Below are positions 1 through 8,371 of a DNA stretch of 64,000 nt, piece after piece. Each line of letters begins with the position of its first letter. Position 1 is the stretch's first letter. Source of the DNA: DATJGS01 sp035494735. Its GTDB lineage: Bacteria > Eisenbacteria > RBG-16-71-46. Where the stretch lies: positions 124,001 to 188,000 of the forward strand of contig DATJGS010000010.1 in the NCBI GenBank assembly GCA_035494735.1, given 5' to 3'. Position numbers and translations under genes: made by a program. The notes under the pieces are model-generated. The model was not told where the DNA came from. It worked only from the letters and a program-made list of their open reading frames with translations, and ran no database searches.

Positions 1-270
1 GGCGGGAGAGATTCGACTGTCGGCTGGGATGGTGCCCGAGCTGGGCTCGGCGAGGGCGCAAAGTGCGGCAATGGTCGTAGGTGTCGGATGCTGGATGTCG
101 ATGGCACCTGCGCCAGCATCTGTCCCGGTCTTGACTGACCACCGCTCCTTCCCGCAGCGAGCGGCGGCGGGCGAAGCGGCGGCGCACATGACCATCACGA
201 AGCCGATAGCCACAGCGCACTGGGCAAGCAGCGGGAATACAGCGCGTCGACGCGATCGCGTCGCACTCAT
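1..270 (-). CDS. Secreted protein, N-terminal part (cut by window edge)
   Basis: An open frame of 90 codons runs from an ATG at 270 off the left edge, so only the N-terminus is present. A Shine-Dalgarno-like GGAGG lies 6 bases before the ATG. Residues 1-30 form a signal peptide (Arg-rich start, hydrophobic run, cleavage near ASPAAA). The mature start has the pattern RCGKERWSVKTGTD followed by PTPTTIAAL. I recall this W-x-VKT-x-D opening from secreted proteins of unknown function in environmental bacteria, but cannot name a family. It reads in the same direction as the exosortase operon, 500 bases downstream of it. Confidence 0.6.
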   Translation of the reverse strand, partial: MSATRSRRRAVFPLLAQCAVAIGFVMVMCAAASPAAARCGKERWSVKTGTDAGAGAIDIQHPTPTTIAALCALAEPSSGTIPADSRISPA

Positions 271-774
271 GCGGCCTCCACTCGGGTGCCAATAGGCACT
301 GCAAACCACTCCGAGGGGGGGCGGAATGGACAGAGTGGGCTTCCGTGCCCGGCGGCCGCCTGGGGGTTCGGAGCACAAATAGACGCCGCAATCTTCCGTG
401 AGCGCGCAGAATCAGCTCAGCAGAGTGCGCCCGTCAATAGCTTTCTCTGAATTTCGAGAGGATCTATTGCGGCGATCCATGATGGCGGTGCGGACGGATG
501 CCGCGCCGAGCCTCGCTCCCTCGCTCGATGCGGTTCGGCACCCGGCTAACGAGTTGCGGCCTGACGCGGCGGCACAGGAGTACGTTCGGGAGAAGTAAAC
601 GAGCCGGCCCCACACCCGCGCGCTTGCAGTAGGCTCGTTGTCACGCGAGGGGTCCCGGGCCTCCGTCCCCTGGGCTGCAACGGACGTTCGGCGATCCTGC
701 AACTGTGGGCGCGCCCGCTCCTCTCGCAATCGAGTCCCCGTGCGCAAGAAATGGGCTGGTCCTCCGCGCATGGC
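271..774. other. Gene-poor gap
   Basis: About 500 bases separate the truncated secreted-protein gene from the exosortase operon. Short open frames exist on both strands, but none has a convincing ribosome binding site or a protein-like composition, and they overlap one another. No tRNA, strong hairpin or tandem repeat was seen. It may hold decayed coding sequence. Confidence 0.4.
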
Positions 775-1293
775 CTAAGTTGGACGCTCCGATGCGCGCG
801 GTAGGTTTGACCGCGCTTGCTTCCCGCGCTCCATTCGTCCAGAGGGACTGCGGACGGAGACACGGAGCTCGCGGCCGCCGAGAAGGGGCAGCCAGGCAAG
901 CACTGCGGCCACCCACGGAATCGTCGCCATGATCTCGCCGACTGCGGAGACATCCCGCCCGCCCAGCGTCGCCGCGCTAGTGGCCGCCAGCGTCAATGCG
1001 ATGCTCAGCACGACGGTGAGAATCTCGACAATCACGAGCGCGCAGACGCCGATCGCGATCGCTCGCCGGCGCTCGCGCCACGAAGTGCTTTGGCTCGCAA
1101 GACACATCGCGAGAAACATCCCGATGTCGAGTGGCGCCGCGACCTCGATGTCATCGATCTCCACGCCCTGGCCGAACGCGCGGAGAATCGCTTCGGCGAT
1201 GCGCGCCAAGGCGTGCTGATAGCCAGTGGAGATCAACCAACAAGGTACGGCCAAGACGGTGGCCCACAGCGCACATCGCCAGAGCCACTTCAT
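775..1293 (-). CDS. Exosortase-associated membrane protein
   Basis: 172 residues starting at ATG 1293, whose ATGA overlaps the exosortase stop, so translation is coupled. Four hydrophobic segments are visible (roughly residues 4-22, 52-68, 78-106, 113-133), followed by a basic, Ser/Pro-rich tail. No enzyme motif is recognised. Small multi-pass membrane proteins commonly sit next to exosortases of the XrtH type, and this is the likely role by position. The longer upstream frame (from 1374) would extend into the exosortase gene and is rejected. The inner-membrane location is inferred from hydrophobicity. Confidence 0.7.
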   Translation of the reverse strand: MKWLWRCALWATVLAVPCWLISTGYQHALARIAEAILRAFGQGVEIDDIEVAAPLDIGMFLAMCLASQSTSWRERRRAIAIGVCALVIVEILTVVLSIALTLAATSAATLGGRDVSAVGEIMATIPWVAAVLAWLPLLGGRELRVSVRSPSGRMERGKQARSNLPRASERPT

Positions 1294-1829
1294 GCCCGGG
1301 CCAGAGGCGTCTTCTGGATTCGTAGCCAGAGCAGAAAGACACCGAAGACCGTCAGGAGCGTTACGGTCTGCCACAGATAGATGTGAACAAATGGGAACCA
1401 GTCAGAGTGAAAGCGGAGCACCGGGACGAGAGCAAGGATGCGCGCAAGGTTGTAGAGCCACACGACCGCTCCGCCCACGAGGATCCCGACAAGGCGCATC
1501 TTCCAAGTCGCGGGAAAAGCAAGGATCGCGACCCACAGAGTCGCGATGGGGAGCATTGGAGTGCAATCCGGCACAATCTCGATGGGCGTCCGTCCCACCC
1601 AGAGAGACCCTCCTGAAGCAGCCGAGCTCTGTCCAAGCAGCCTCGCACACACCTCAAGGTTCGCTACGGTGATCCTCACGGCGAGAGGCTCAAGGCCGCG
1701 CAGCCACCAAAGGAGTCCCACGACGATCAACCAGCCGGCCGCGAAGCGCACCGCGAGCACTCGAGCTTCCCGGTGGCCTTCCGGCTCATGCGCACGCCCG
1801 GTCGCGCGTCGAGCTCTGCCCGCGTTCAC
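1290..1829 (-). CDS. Exosortase (XrtH-like protein-sorting transpeptidase)
   Basis: 179 residues from a GTG at 1829 that overlaps the stop of the upstream VKOR-DsbA gene (GTGA); the family's usual length supports this over the ATG at 1952. The exosortase/archaeosortase triad is visible: Cys89 in IVPDCTP, Arg130 in YNLARI and His149 in FVHIYLWQ, each at the edge of a membrane helix. About five transmembrane segments are present. Exosortases cleave C-terminal tripartite signals of secreted proteins and transfer them to an acceptor. The likely substrate is encoded at the head of the same operon. Assignment to the XrtH subtype rests on the HxYLWQ block and short length, and is less certain than the family. 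Confidence 0.88.
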   Translation of the reverse strand: MNAGRARRATGRAHEPEGHREARVLAVRFAAGWLIVVGLLWWLRGLEPLAVRITVANLEVCARLLGQSSAASGGSLWVGRTPIEIVPDCTPMLPIATLWVAILAFPATWKMRLVGILVGGAVVWLYNLARILALVPVLRFHSDWFPFVHIYLWQTVTLLTVFGVFLLWLRIQKTPLARA

Positions 1830-3142
1830 GGCCTTCGTCCCCGGCTCCCGTCGCGTTTTGGCCGTTCCACGAGACCCACTGCCCGTGCTGATGACCCTGC
1901 GCCCAGTGCATGAGAGGACGCCATCTCCGTGACAAGCCTCTCGAGCATCCAAGGCTGCAAGGCACCTACTACCGCCAGACCGTTGACGAATGCCGTGGGA
2001 GTCGCCGACACACCGTGGGTGTGCGCAAGCGCAATGTCTTGTCGCACACTCGCTGCCACACTCGTATCAGCAAGACAGGCGTCCAGCTTGGCGCGGTCGA
2101 GCCCCGCGCGAGCTGCGTAAGACTCCAGCTGATCAGGAGTCACGTCGCCAGGGCTCCCAAACACCGCCGCCCGGAACTCCCAGAACTTGCCCTGCCTCTG
2201 AGCGCATTCGCCGGCCCGGGCCAATGTGCACGCTCCGACGTGGATGCTCCCATGGACGAACGCGTTGCACTCCGCGTCGCCCGGGTAGTTCATCGAGACG
2301 ACTCGCATTGTGTTTCGATTTTCCGCCTGGACGATATCAACGGCCCTGCTCGCGTTCTTGCACGGCCCGCACATGAAGTCTTCGAACACGACCAACGTCA
2401 CCTTCGCATCCGTCGGGCCCCGCGAGGGTCGCCCGTCGGTCGCTATGTCGACGGGCCTCGTCTCCTGAATGGCGGCTAGCAGTGCCTTCAACTGCGTTCG
2501 TTGCGTGTCACCTATTTCGACTGAGGCGACACCAGCGGCGGCGACGATCAATAGGCAACTGCCTGCCGCCAGTATTGCAAGGCACTCCTTGAGTCTCCCT
2601 CGGTAGTAGTCCCCTTCGCGTGGCTGAGTCCGCGCGCCATGCGGCGGCCGCGGAAGGCCAACTCGTATCCCGGTCGCGATCGCCCATATCATCGCGTTAA
2701 CGACGTACGTCGCGAGACACAGCGGGCACGCCTCGCGTAGTTGCGTAGCCATCGCCCACGCGAGATAGAGGTCAAACGCCAGTGCGGCCCCACTCAGCCA
2801 TTGCAGGGTCCGCACGAGCGGAGTGACGTCCTCTCGGCGCATGAGGAAGATTCCAAGGGCCAAGGCACCTGCGGCCGCGTAGAAGCAGGTGCCCCACACG
2901 GCAACGGGCAGCCCCCACAGCAGCCCAAAGCGACTCGCTACGACACTGTCGCAATCCATCGCCCTTGTGTGGCCGCATATTTCCCCGAGCGACAGATCGC
3001 CGAGCTGTATGCGGTAGTGCATTACCGACAGATAGGCGGCGATGCACATCCCGAGCAGGCAAAGCAGCGGCAAGACAGCGACGCCAATCGCCGTAACGGC
3101 GTCGCGAGGTCGCGGGACAGCTCGGTCTAGCGGAAGCGTCAT
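1826..3142 (-). CDS. VKOR-DsbA fusion, disulfide-forming membrane oxidase
   Basis: 438 residues. The N-terminal half is a vitamin K epoxide reductase-type membrane domain with about four to five helices, Cys56 and Cys64 in the periplasmic loop and the active CPLC pair at 139-142. A further helix (about 186-206) leads to a DsbA/thioredoxin-4 domain with CGPC at 258-261 and the cis-Pro segment SATPT near the C-terminus. Such fusions oxidise thiols of exported proteins and pass electrons to quinone. It lies 76 bases after the Cys-rich substrate gene and overlaps the exosortase by 4 bases, which implies that it folds the exosortase substrate. ATG 3142 is preceded by a GGAG-like ribosome site. Confidence 0.9.
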   Translation of the reverse strand: MTLPLDRAVPRPRDAVTAIGVAVLPLLCLLGMCIAAYLSVMHYRIQLGDLSLGEICGHTRAMDCDSVVASRFGLLWGLPVAVWGTCFYAAAGALALGIFLMRREDVTPLVRTLQWLSGAALAFDLYLAWAMATQLREACPLCLATYVVNAMIWAIATGIRVGLPRPPHGARTQPREGDYYRGRLKECLAILAAGSCLLIVAAAGVASVEIGDTQRTQLKALLAAIQETRPVDIATDGRPSRGPTDAKVTLVVFEDFMCGPCKNASRAVDIVQAENRNTMRVVSMNYPGDAECNAFVHGSIHVGACTLARAGECAQRQGKFWEFRAAVFGSPGDVTPDQLESYAARAGLDRAKLDACLADTSVAASVRQDIALAHTHGVSATPTAFVNGLAVVGALQPWMLERLVTEMASSHALGAGSSARAVGLVERPKRDGSRGRRP

Positions 3143-3171
3143 TCGTCGGTCCGAGTTCTCCTACAGCGCAG

Positions 3172-3201
3172 AAGGCGATTGGCCTGTCAGCCAATCGCCT
3201 T
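3172..3201 (-). promoter_or_regulatory. Perfect 12-bp stem-loop between substrate and processing genes
   Basis: Arms AAGGCGATTGGC (3172-3183) and GCCAATCGCCTT (3190-3201) flank a 6-base loop, directly after the substrate stop codon and before the VKOR-DsbA ribosome site. No T-run follows on the minus strand, so it is not a classical intrinsic terminator. It could stabilise the 3' end of a processed substrate mRNA or attenuate read-through, giving more substrate than enzyme. Confidence 0.65.
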
Positions 3202-3218
3202 GCGCAAGTAGGCGCGCA

Positions 3219-3746
3219 TTAGTCGCGCGATAGCCGCTTCGTTCGAATCGCGAAGTAAGAGGTGACGAACAGGAAGAGGATGAGGGACACGAGACCCGGC
3301 AGTGAGAATGAGGGCCCAATCGACGCCGCAAGATAGCAAGCGTTTCCCATGGATGCCGGGTCTGTGGGGCAACTCACGACGTGAGTCGTGTCCAGGCCAG
3401 CAGCAGGGCAGTTCGGTACCGGGCAGGACCGCGGACCCTGGGCGGGATCCTGCGAGAAACACGCCACGACGCGGCCGCTGCTTGGGCAGTAGATCGCTGT
3501 GGTGTTGCCGGCGAAGGGAATGGGGGTTGGGGGGGCCGCGATCCCACCGTGATCGGCACAAACGTCGGCAGCGTGCGAGTCTGTGCAGTCAATTTGGTAT
3601 CCGTCGTGGTAGCACGTGTGAAGCGATCCGTCACCGCACTTGATGACCTTGAAGCAATTGTCGCATATGAGTTCATATGCTTGTGACGCGCCGCTCGCGA
3701 GCAGCGCCATGCCAACAATAACTGTGGCCAGAAAGAGACGCTTCAT
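3219..3746 (-). CDS. Cys-rich exported protein with C-terminal sorting signal (putative exosortase substrate)
   Basis: 175 residues. There is a signal peptide at 1-23 (cleavage after SQA) and a mature domain with 12 cysteines, including CDNC and later paired CP/C motifs, consistent with six disulfides. The C-terminus is tripartite: a short motif FSLPG (147-151), one hydrophobic helix (about 152-167) and a basic tail RTKRLSRD. This is the architecture of exosortase or sortase substrates, although the motif is neither PEP nor IPTL. It is the first gene of the exosortase operon, with a ribosome site GGGAG ahead of ATG 3746. The function of the mature domain is unknown. It is probably surface-attached or released after cleavage. 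Confidence 0.8.
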   Translation of the reverse strand: MKRLFLATVIVGMALLASGASQAYELICDNCFKVIKCGDGSLHTCYHDGYQIDCTDSHAADVCADHGGIAAPPTPIPFAGNTTAIYCPSSGRVVACFSQDPAQGPRSCPVPNCPAAGLDTTHVVSCPTDPASMGNACYLAASIGPSFSLPGLVSLILFLFVTSYFAIRTKRLSRD

Positions 3747-4144
3747 GGTGTTCTCCCCTCGATCTCGAGGTCAGCTGGTGCTCACCTTGGGGGCGACCTT
3801 TGTGCGACTCCCAACTCAGGGCAGATCCGCGTCGGCCGCAGAGCCTCCACCTCGTGCGGCGTCAACCACCTACTTCACGGAAGCTCCCTATTCGCACGCG
3901 TTGCGCGGATAATTTCTGCGAAAAGCAGCAACGGCAGAGGCGCGACGCAAGGTATTCCGCATGTCAGCGCCGCGTCAACTTAGAAATTGAGACCTTGGTC
4001 CAGGCGGATGGGAGCGGCGGCCTCTGAAGGTGGTGCTAACGCCTTGGGGCCCTTCGACTCAACCTTCTGCCTGGGACAAGGAGTGCACGGCACTCGCGCG
4101 ACTGAGCGGTCGCAGAGGCCGACCGTTAGCAGAGGCGAGGCCGT
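3747..4144. other. Intergenic region upstream of the exosortase operon
   Basis: About 400 bases between the divergent start of the exosortase operon and the 3' end of the next minus-strand gene. It contains the most AT-rich stretch nearby (around 3900-3990), so the operon promoter probably lies here, but no -35/-10 pair is convincing enough to mark. No coding frame, tRNA or tandem repeat is supported. Confidence 0.4.
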
Positions 4145-4528
4145 TTAGGGCCGCTCGACCGCTCGGCGGAGTCTTGCCGATTCGTCGTTGAGTCCGGACT
4201 TCTGGGGCGCATACACGGCGTCCCAGACCAGCCGCTCGAGACGCTGAATTCGCGCCTCGCGCTGTGCCACGGCGGCGTCGTGCCCCGCCCACTGCCGGAT
4301 CAGCGCCCAGGCTGCGCGCGACTCGTTGACGAGACCAACAAGGTAGTCCCCGCCGGGGCTGGCTGCTTCCCTCGACCACTTGAACTCGGTGGCGTCGATC
4401 TGGACCAGCACTGTCGCTGGCTCAGCCGCGCAGAACTTGAGGCCGAGCTCCAGTGCCTCATCGAACGGCAGGTGGAGTGTTCCGTGTCGATCGACGTAGG
4501 CGGCCGCCGATCTCTGCGCCGGATCCAT
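4145..4528 (-). CDS. Hypothetical protein
   Basis: 127 residues if the ATG at 4528 is used; the open frame extends to an ATG at 4615. No family is recognised. The sequence is soluble-looking, with a beta-rich first half (HGTLHLPFDEALELGLKF) and a helical, charged C-terminal half with repeated Arg/Glu pairs that may form a short coiled coil. It is transcribed away from the membrane-protein gene at 4736. Composition looks protein-like, but start and function are uncertain. Confidence 0.45.
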   Translation of the reverse strand: MDPAQRSAAAYVDRHGTLHLPFDEALELGLKFCAAEPATVLVQIDATEFKWSREAASPGGDYLVGLVNESRAAWALIRQWAGHDAAVAQREARIQRLERLVWDAVYAPQKSGLNDESARLRRAVERP

Positions 4529-4735
4529 TCCCGCACGAGTCTTCAGGCGTTCCACGGAACCCGGCGGAGCGCAGAGAACGCCGTCCTTTTCGACTCCTCC
4601 GAGCTCTGCCGTCACGCTCGCGCAATCGCGCTGGAACGAGCCAACATGCTGGATTTCCGCAGGGACGAGGCAATGCTACGATCCGCAGCGAGTCTCAGAC
4701 TTAGGTCTTCGGTTCGAGAGAAGAGTGAGGCCGCG

Positions 4736-5194
4736 ATGCCCGAATGGTTCTGGATCAGCCTCGTCGGATGCATCTTCGTCGTGCCAATCCTCGCTCGGCT
4801 GAAACGCCGACGCTGGTGGGTCTGGCTGCTCACCTCCTTGCTCGTTTCCCCTATGGGTGCGTCCGCGATTCTGCTTCTCATTCCACCTCCGGGAGCTAGG
4901 TGGAGGATCGCGTTTGGCTCCGAAGCCGAGCGTGCCCGACTCGACGGACATTCCTCTCACGGCTCGCGATGGGTCCCGATCATTTGGGGCGTGGTCTGGC
5001 TGGGTCTTGCGGCATTCATCCTCAAGACGTGGTGGCCAGTCTTTTGGGTACGCGCCCTCGGACTAGCCCTCGGCCTCTTAGGCCTGAACTCTGTCAGGAT
5101 CGGCTTGTTCGCAAGCCAGACCCTTGTGGATCAAATGACGCTGCAACGGGGGCCGTTGAGCCACGACGTTCAGCAGGAACTCGACAAGTTCTGA
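4736..5194 (+). CDS. Four-helix membrane protein, unknown function
   Basis: 152 residues from ATG 4736 with GTGAGG ten bases upstream. Four hydrophobic segments (about 3-22, 27-49, 79-100 and 104-125) alternate with short basic loops, and the last 27 residues are polar. No family is recognised. The next gene starts 20 bases downstream in the same direction, so the two probably form an operon of small membrane-associated proteins. The longer frame upstream (from 4280) overlaps the opposing gene and lacks protein-like character. Confidence 0.65.
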   Translation: MPEWFWISLVGCIFVVPILARLKRRRWWVWLLTSLLVSPMGASAILLLIPPPGARWRIAFGSEAERARLDGHSSHGSRWVPIIWGVVWLGLAAFILKTWWPVFWVRALGLALGLLGLNSVRIGLFASQTLVDQMTLQRGPLSHDVQQELDKF

Positions 5195-5214
5195 CGACCA
5201 CGCGAGGTGATCCC

Positions 5215-5487
5215 ATGTGGCTCTGGGCAGGTGCCGGTTTTCTCGTCGGTGTCGCTTTCTGGGAATGGGTTCTGCGCCCAAGGATGGATCGACGGGCTTG
5301 GGGCCTGTACGTCGCGCACTCCGTGCTCGATAGCATCGCGCGCAGCGAGTCACCGGAGAAGGCTCGCCAGCTTGCTGAACACGCGAACCCGTTCATGCTG
5401 GCCGCCCTCCATGGCTCAAGAGGATTCGACCACCGCCGTCTCCCGGTGAGCGCGTTCCTCGAAGCTCTTAGGCGGGGCGAAGCCTAG
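5215..5487 (+). CDS. Small membrane-anchored protein
   Basis: 90 residues from ATG 5215. One N-terminal hydrophobic segment (MWLWAGAGFLVGVAFWEWVL) is followed by a helical, charged soluble tail, so it is probably a single-pass protein with its C-terminus in the cytoplasm. It follows the four-helix membrane protein gene by 20 bases, suggesting joint expression. No family is recognised. Confidence 0.6.
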   Translation: MWLWAGAGFLVGVAFWEWVLRPRMDRRAWGLYVAHSVLDSIARSESPEKARQLAEHANPFMLAALHGSRGFDHRRLPVSAFLEALRRGEA

Positions 5488-5504
5488 TCGGCGGACCGGG
5501 TTTC

Positions 5505-5870
5505 CTAGCGCCGACGCGAGCCGAAGAGAGCATCGATGGCGCGGTCAACTTCCTCTCTGACGATATCGGGGAGCACCGCTTGCACCTTGTCCTTCACGGC
5601 GGCGCGGACCGCATGCGAAATCGCGCCCGTATCCGCCTCCGAGGCCTTGGGTCGACCTGGGCCCCGCCTCGTCAGCGCGGATTTCTTCCGCCACAGGTAG
5701 TACGTGACCGCGGCGATCCCGTACTTCTTCGCGACTTGCTTTCCGGTCAGCTTCTGCGCGCGCGCTGCGGCGAGAATTGCAGCGCGCTGCTCGGGCGTGA
5801 ATCGCTTGCGAGAGGACTTCGTACGCGGCCTCCTCGGTTGGCGCATCTTCGCGGACTTCCTCTTGGGCAT
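5505..5870 (-). CDS. HTH transposase-like DNA-binding protein
   Basis: 121 residues. A very basic N-terminus (1-22) is followed by a helix-turn-helix of the IS3/IS66 OrfA type (about 23-65: FTPEQRAAILAAA, then KQVAKKYGIAAVTYYLWRKK). The C-terminal part is helical and acidic/basic mixed. No DDE catalytic partner, inverted repeats or second transposase frame is seen nearby, so it looks like a free-standing DNA-binding protein, not an active insertion sequence. It converges with the 5215-5487 gene. Confidence 0.7.
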   Translation of the reverse strand: MPKRKSAKMRQPRRPRTKSSRKRFTPEQRAAILAAARAQKLTGKQVAKKYGIAAVTYYLWRKKSALTRRGPGRPKASEADTGAISHAVRAAVKDKVQAVLPDIVREEVDRAIDALFGSRRR

Positions 5871-5950
5871 TGGTCGTCCTCCTTGGGGAACGGGGGAACG
5901 TCAGTGTCTTGGGGAACCGTGCCCACTATGTAAGAGCACGACTTGTTCGG

Positions 5951-6865
5951 TCATGAAGCAGGTTGAGTTCGCGCGTGCGCGTCTGCCAGGGCTCGCCCAA
6001 GCAGAGCGAAGAGCGAAGCAGTCATGCCGAGCACAGCCTCTGCTTCGGGCTTTCGGGCCGCTGAAGGGCCGGCGTGGCGACCGACCTGGCAGAACGACGA
6101 AACTGCGAAGATGAGCGCGTCCAGCTTCGATCGTTTGTCGGCGTCGCAATCGTCCGGAAATGCCTCGAGAAGGAAGCGATTGAAGGCCGCCTTCTTGTCC
6201 TCGGATCCTCCGCCCCCTGCGAGGCGCTCAATTGACTTGTAGGAGTTGCCAAGAACCTCCGGCCAGTCTCCCTTCAAATGGCTCGCGCACGCGCGCTTGA
6301 AATCCAACAACGCACCGCCCATCCGCGGATGCGATTCAAACGCGACCCTTGGGATCTGCACGAGCTCCCAAGCCCGCCACTCCATCGCGGCAAGACACGC
6401 GTTCCACTTGTTGAAGGACACTGGATCCCAATTTGGGCCAGGTTTCGTCCAGTTGATCGGTCCAAATGTCCGTTGGGGTTTGGTTCCTGGGGCGCGCGTA
6501 ATTTCGACTTCTTGAGCTCGGACCTGCAATTCGAGCGCAAACTGCAAGTCATCTACGCCGTGTCGCTCATCCTCAACGAACTGGATCGCCTCGGAAGTGA
6601 GAGGTGCGAAGAGCCGAATCGTGTAGTCCTGGCCCTCCTCAATGAGCGATGCGTCATGGCCATGCCAGTGCGCCTCCTTTACGACCAAATGCGGCGAGAT
6701 GAGTCTGTTGGCGAACAAGATTCTCCCGTCGATGCCGAGCACATACGCCGCAGGGCCATTCTTCTGTGCGGTGGCCACGAGTGAAAGCTCGATGCCTCGG
6801 ATGGGGCCCGGCCTGCCCGCAATATTCTCTAGTACGCGAAACGATGCGAACAATGTCGCCCCCAC
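5951..6865 (-). CDS. Unrecognised protein partnered with the DRT-like protein (possible HEPN-like C-terminus)
   Basis: 304 residues from a GTG at 6865, 22 bases after the stop of the upstream gene; the frame continues upstream to 7063 but would overlap that gene. The first 120 residues look beta-rich. The last 120 are helical, with a stretch (FKRACASHLKGDWPEVLGNS, then a C-terminal GRHAG near 265) resembling the C-terminal helical domains of abortive-infection and HEPN proteins. That likeness is weak and unproven. Spacing indicates co-expression with the nucleoside-deoxyribosyltransferase-like gene, which hints at a two-gene defence module. Confidence 0.55.
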   Translation of the reverse strand: MGATLFASFRVLENIAGRPGPIRGIELSLVATAQKNGPAAYVLGIDGRILFANRLISPHLVVKEAHWHGHDASLIEEGQDYTIRLFAPLTSEAIQFVEDERHGVDDLQFALELQVRAQEVEITRAPGTKPQRTFGPINWTKPGPNWDPVSFNKWNACLAAMEWRAWELVQIPRVAFESHPRMGGALLDFKRACASHLKGDWPEVLGNSYKSIERLAGGGGSEDKKAAFNRFLLEAFPDDCDADKRSKLDALIFAVSSFCQVGRHAGPSAARKPEAEAVLGMTASLFALLGRALADAHARTQPAS

Positions 6866-6887
6866 TTCCGACCCTACACCCCGGCTA

Positions 6888-7850
6888 TTATCGCCACTCA
6901 ACGGTGTCGCGCGAGACCATCTCGGCCTCGAGCACATTTGCGTCCGCCCGCCATGCGGCGAGCCATACGAGGCCGGCGACCCGGTTCGAGAGTGCCCGCG
7001 AGACCAACGTCTCGCCTCGATATTCGACCGATAGCTCGTCGTTCTCGAAGGCGATGGTGGCAACCTGCGACCCTTTCAGAGGCCCCACGCCGGGGAAGAC
7101 ATCGAGAATCGTAGGACCAGGATAGAGTACAAGCTCTACGGCCCCAGTCTGCCTAAAGTGCACCATGTGACTACCCAAGAAGGGCTCTGCGCTACGTGCT
7201 CGGAACAGGACCCCAAACCAATCCTCATCGCTCTGCACTCTGAGAAGCTCAAAGGTCGCACGCACTGCTCCATCTCTAAACGCGAGCGGTTCTACCGTCG
7301 CAGGTGCCGTTACAGCCTCCTGCACGGCTAGCTGCGAATCATAGGCCCTCAGTTGGATGGGCGATGCAACGCGACGGTAGAGATCGCCGCTAGCAGGCGC
7401 GACTTCCAATCGCTTGATTCTAAGGAACATCTTAAGATACTCCGCGATTCTTTGGATGAGCGCAGCTTCGTCAGCATACTGATGCACGTCAAGATTGCGA
7501 ATGTCGAAGCCCAGCTCGGTGACTGACCGACCAGTGACGCGCAGGATGTTCTTGTTCGCTGCCAGCGCGAGTCCGAGCTCGAAGTGCACATTGGGATTGT
7601 TGTGTGTCAGGTCAGCCAGCACCACGTCCGAGCGCATAATTTGTCGTTCAAACTGATCGTTGAGCTGGCGATTTTGCGCTCGAAACGTCTCGATTTCCGA
7701 GTACTGTGGTGACGGACCGACTTCGACCGTTCCAATGACTACTGCAATCGATGGGAACTCACGGCGGATGTACTCGCGCACCCGGTAGTACATAGCGCGG
7801 GTCGCCGAGTCGAATGAAATTGCCATGAATAGGGTGTGGGCTGCCTTCAT
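6888..7850 (-). CDS. Nucleoside 2-deoxyribosyltransferase-like protein with beta-sandwich C-terminus
   Basis: 320 residues from ATG 7850. The N-terminal 140 residues have the Rossmann-like deoxyribosyltransferase/TIR-like layout: first strand HTLFMAISFD, then the signature DVVLADLTHNNPNVHFELGLALA around 78-100, in which the Asp and the NPNVxxELG block are the nucleotide-binding elements. The remaining part (about 185-320) is strand-rich and resembles a LamG/concanavalin-like sandwich. Proteins with this first domain are common in bacterial defence islands as nucleotide-handling sensors or effectors. The second gene follows after 22 bases. The biochemical role is inferred from family only. Confidence 0.7.
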   Translation of the reverse strand: MKAAHTLFMAISFDSATRAMYYRVREYIRREFPSIAVVIGTVEVGPSPQYSEIETFRAQNRQLNDQFERQIMRSDVVLADLTHNNPNVHFELGLALAANKNILRVTGRSVTELGFDIRNLDVHQYADEAALIQRIAEYLKMFLRIKRLEVAPASGDLYRRVASPIQLRAYDSQLAVQEAVTAPATVEPLAFRDGAVRATFELLRVQSDEDWFGVLFRARSAEPFLGSHMVHFRQTGAVELVLYPGPTILDVFPGVGPLKGSQVATIAFENDELSVEYRGETLVSRALSNRVAGLVWLAAWRADANVLEAEMVSRDTVEWR

Positions 7851-8046
7851 GGCTACATGACACCATGAATTCAGCTTGTTGTCGAGACGCGCTGGAGGGC
7901 GAGAGCAACGTAGCCACGCGATCATGTCGTGAGCCACCCGCCCACCTCTTGCCGCGCGCCGCAGCCAGTTCTAGAATGCCGGCGAAGCGGCTAGGTTGCT
8001 GCGCGGCTGCGACTGCGTACGGCACATCCATCAACGTGAGGACGCT

Positions 8047-8241
8047 ATGGCACTCGGAAAACATCAGAAGACCGAAGAAGGGAAGTTCCGCCGGGAACGC
8101 GGCGATTCGCTCGCCGGCAATCTTGCGAAGGACTACCCGGAGTTCGAGAAGGTGGACCCTCGTACTCGACTGGACACGCTGCGGGACCGATTCGGCGTCG
8201 AGACTCTCAGCCAGGTTCGCAAAGAGCTCCGAAAGAAATAG
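8047..8241 (+). CDS. Small basic protein, unknown function
   Basis: 64 residues from ATG 8047, with GTGAGGA just upstream as ribosome site. The sequence is highly charged: Lys/Arg-rich N-terminus (MALGKHQKTEEGKFRRERGD), a middle segment LAKDYPEFEKVDPRTRLDTL and a basic end VRKELRKK. It could bind nucleic acid, but no family is recognised. The longer frame from 7996 lacks a ribosome site. Confidence 0.55.
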   Translation: MALGKHQKTEEGKFRRERGDSLAGNLAKDYPEFEKVDPRTRLDTLRDRFGVETLSQVRKELRKK

Positions 8242-8371
8242 CGCCGATTTGTCTGTGAGTGGCGCTGTCCCCTGCACAGGCGCGCCGGGGTCGACAGCGA
8301 AGGCGGCCGCGAGGACTGAGGCGCGCGATGAGCCCGACATTGCGCGGCACAGCGATGGGCCCGAGGCTACG

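Noticed and set aside
4031..4140. GCTAACG...CGTTAGC ends resembling an integron attC site
   Set aside because: The ends only weakly fit the attC core, the internal L boxes do not pair, and there is no integrase or cassette array.
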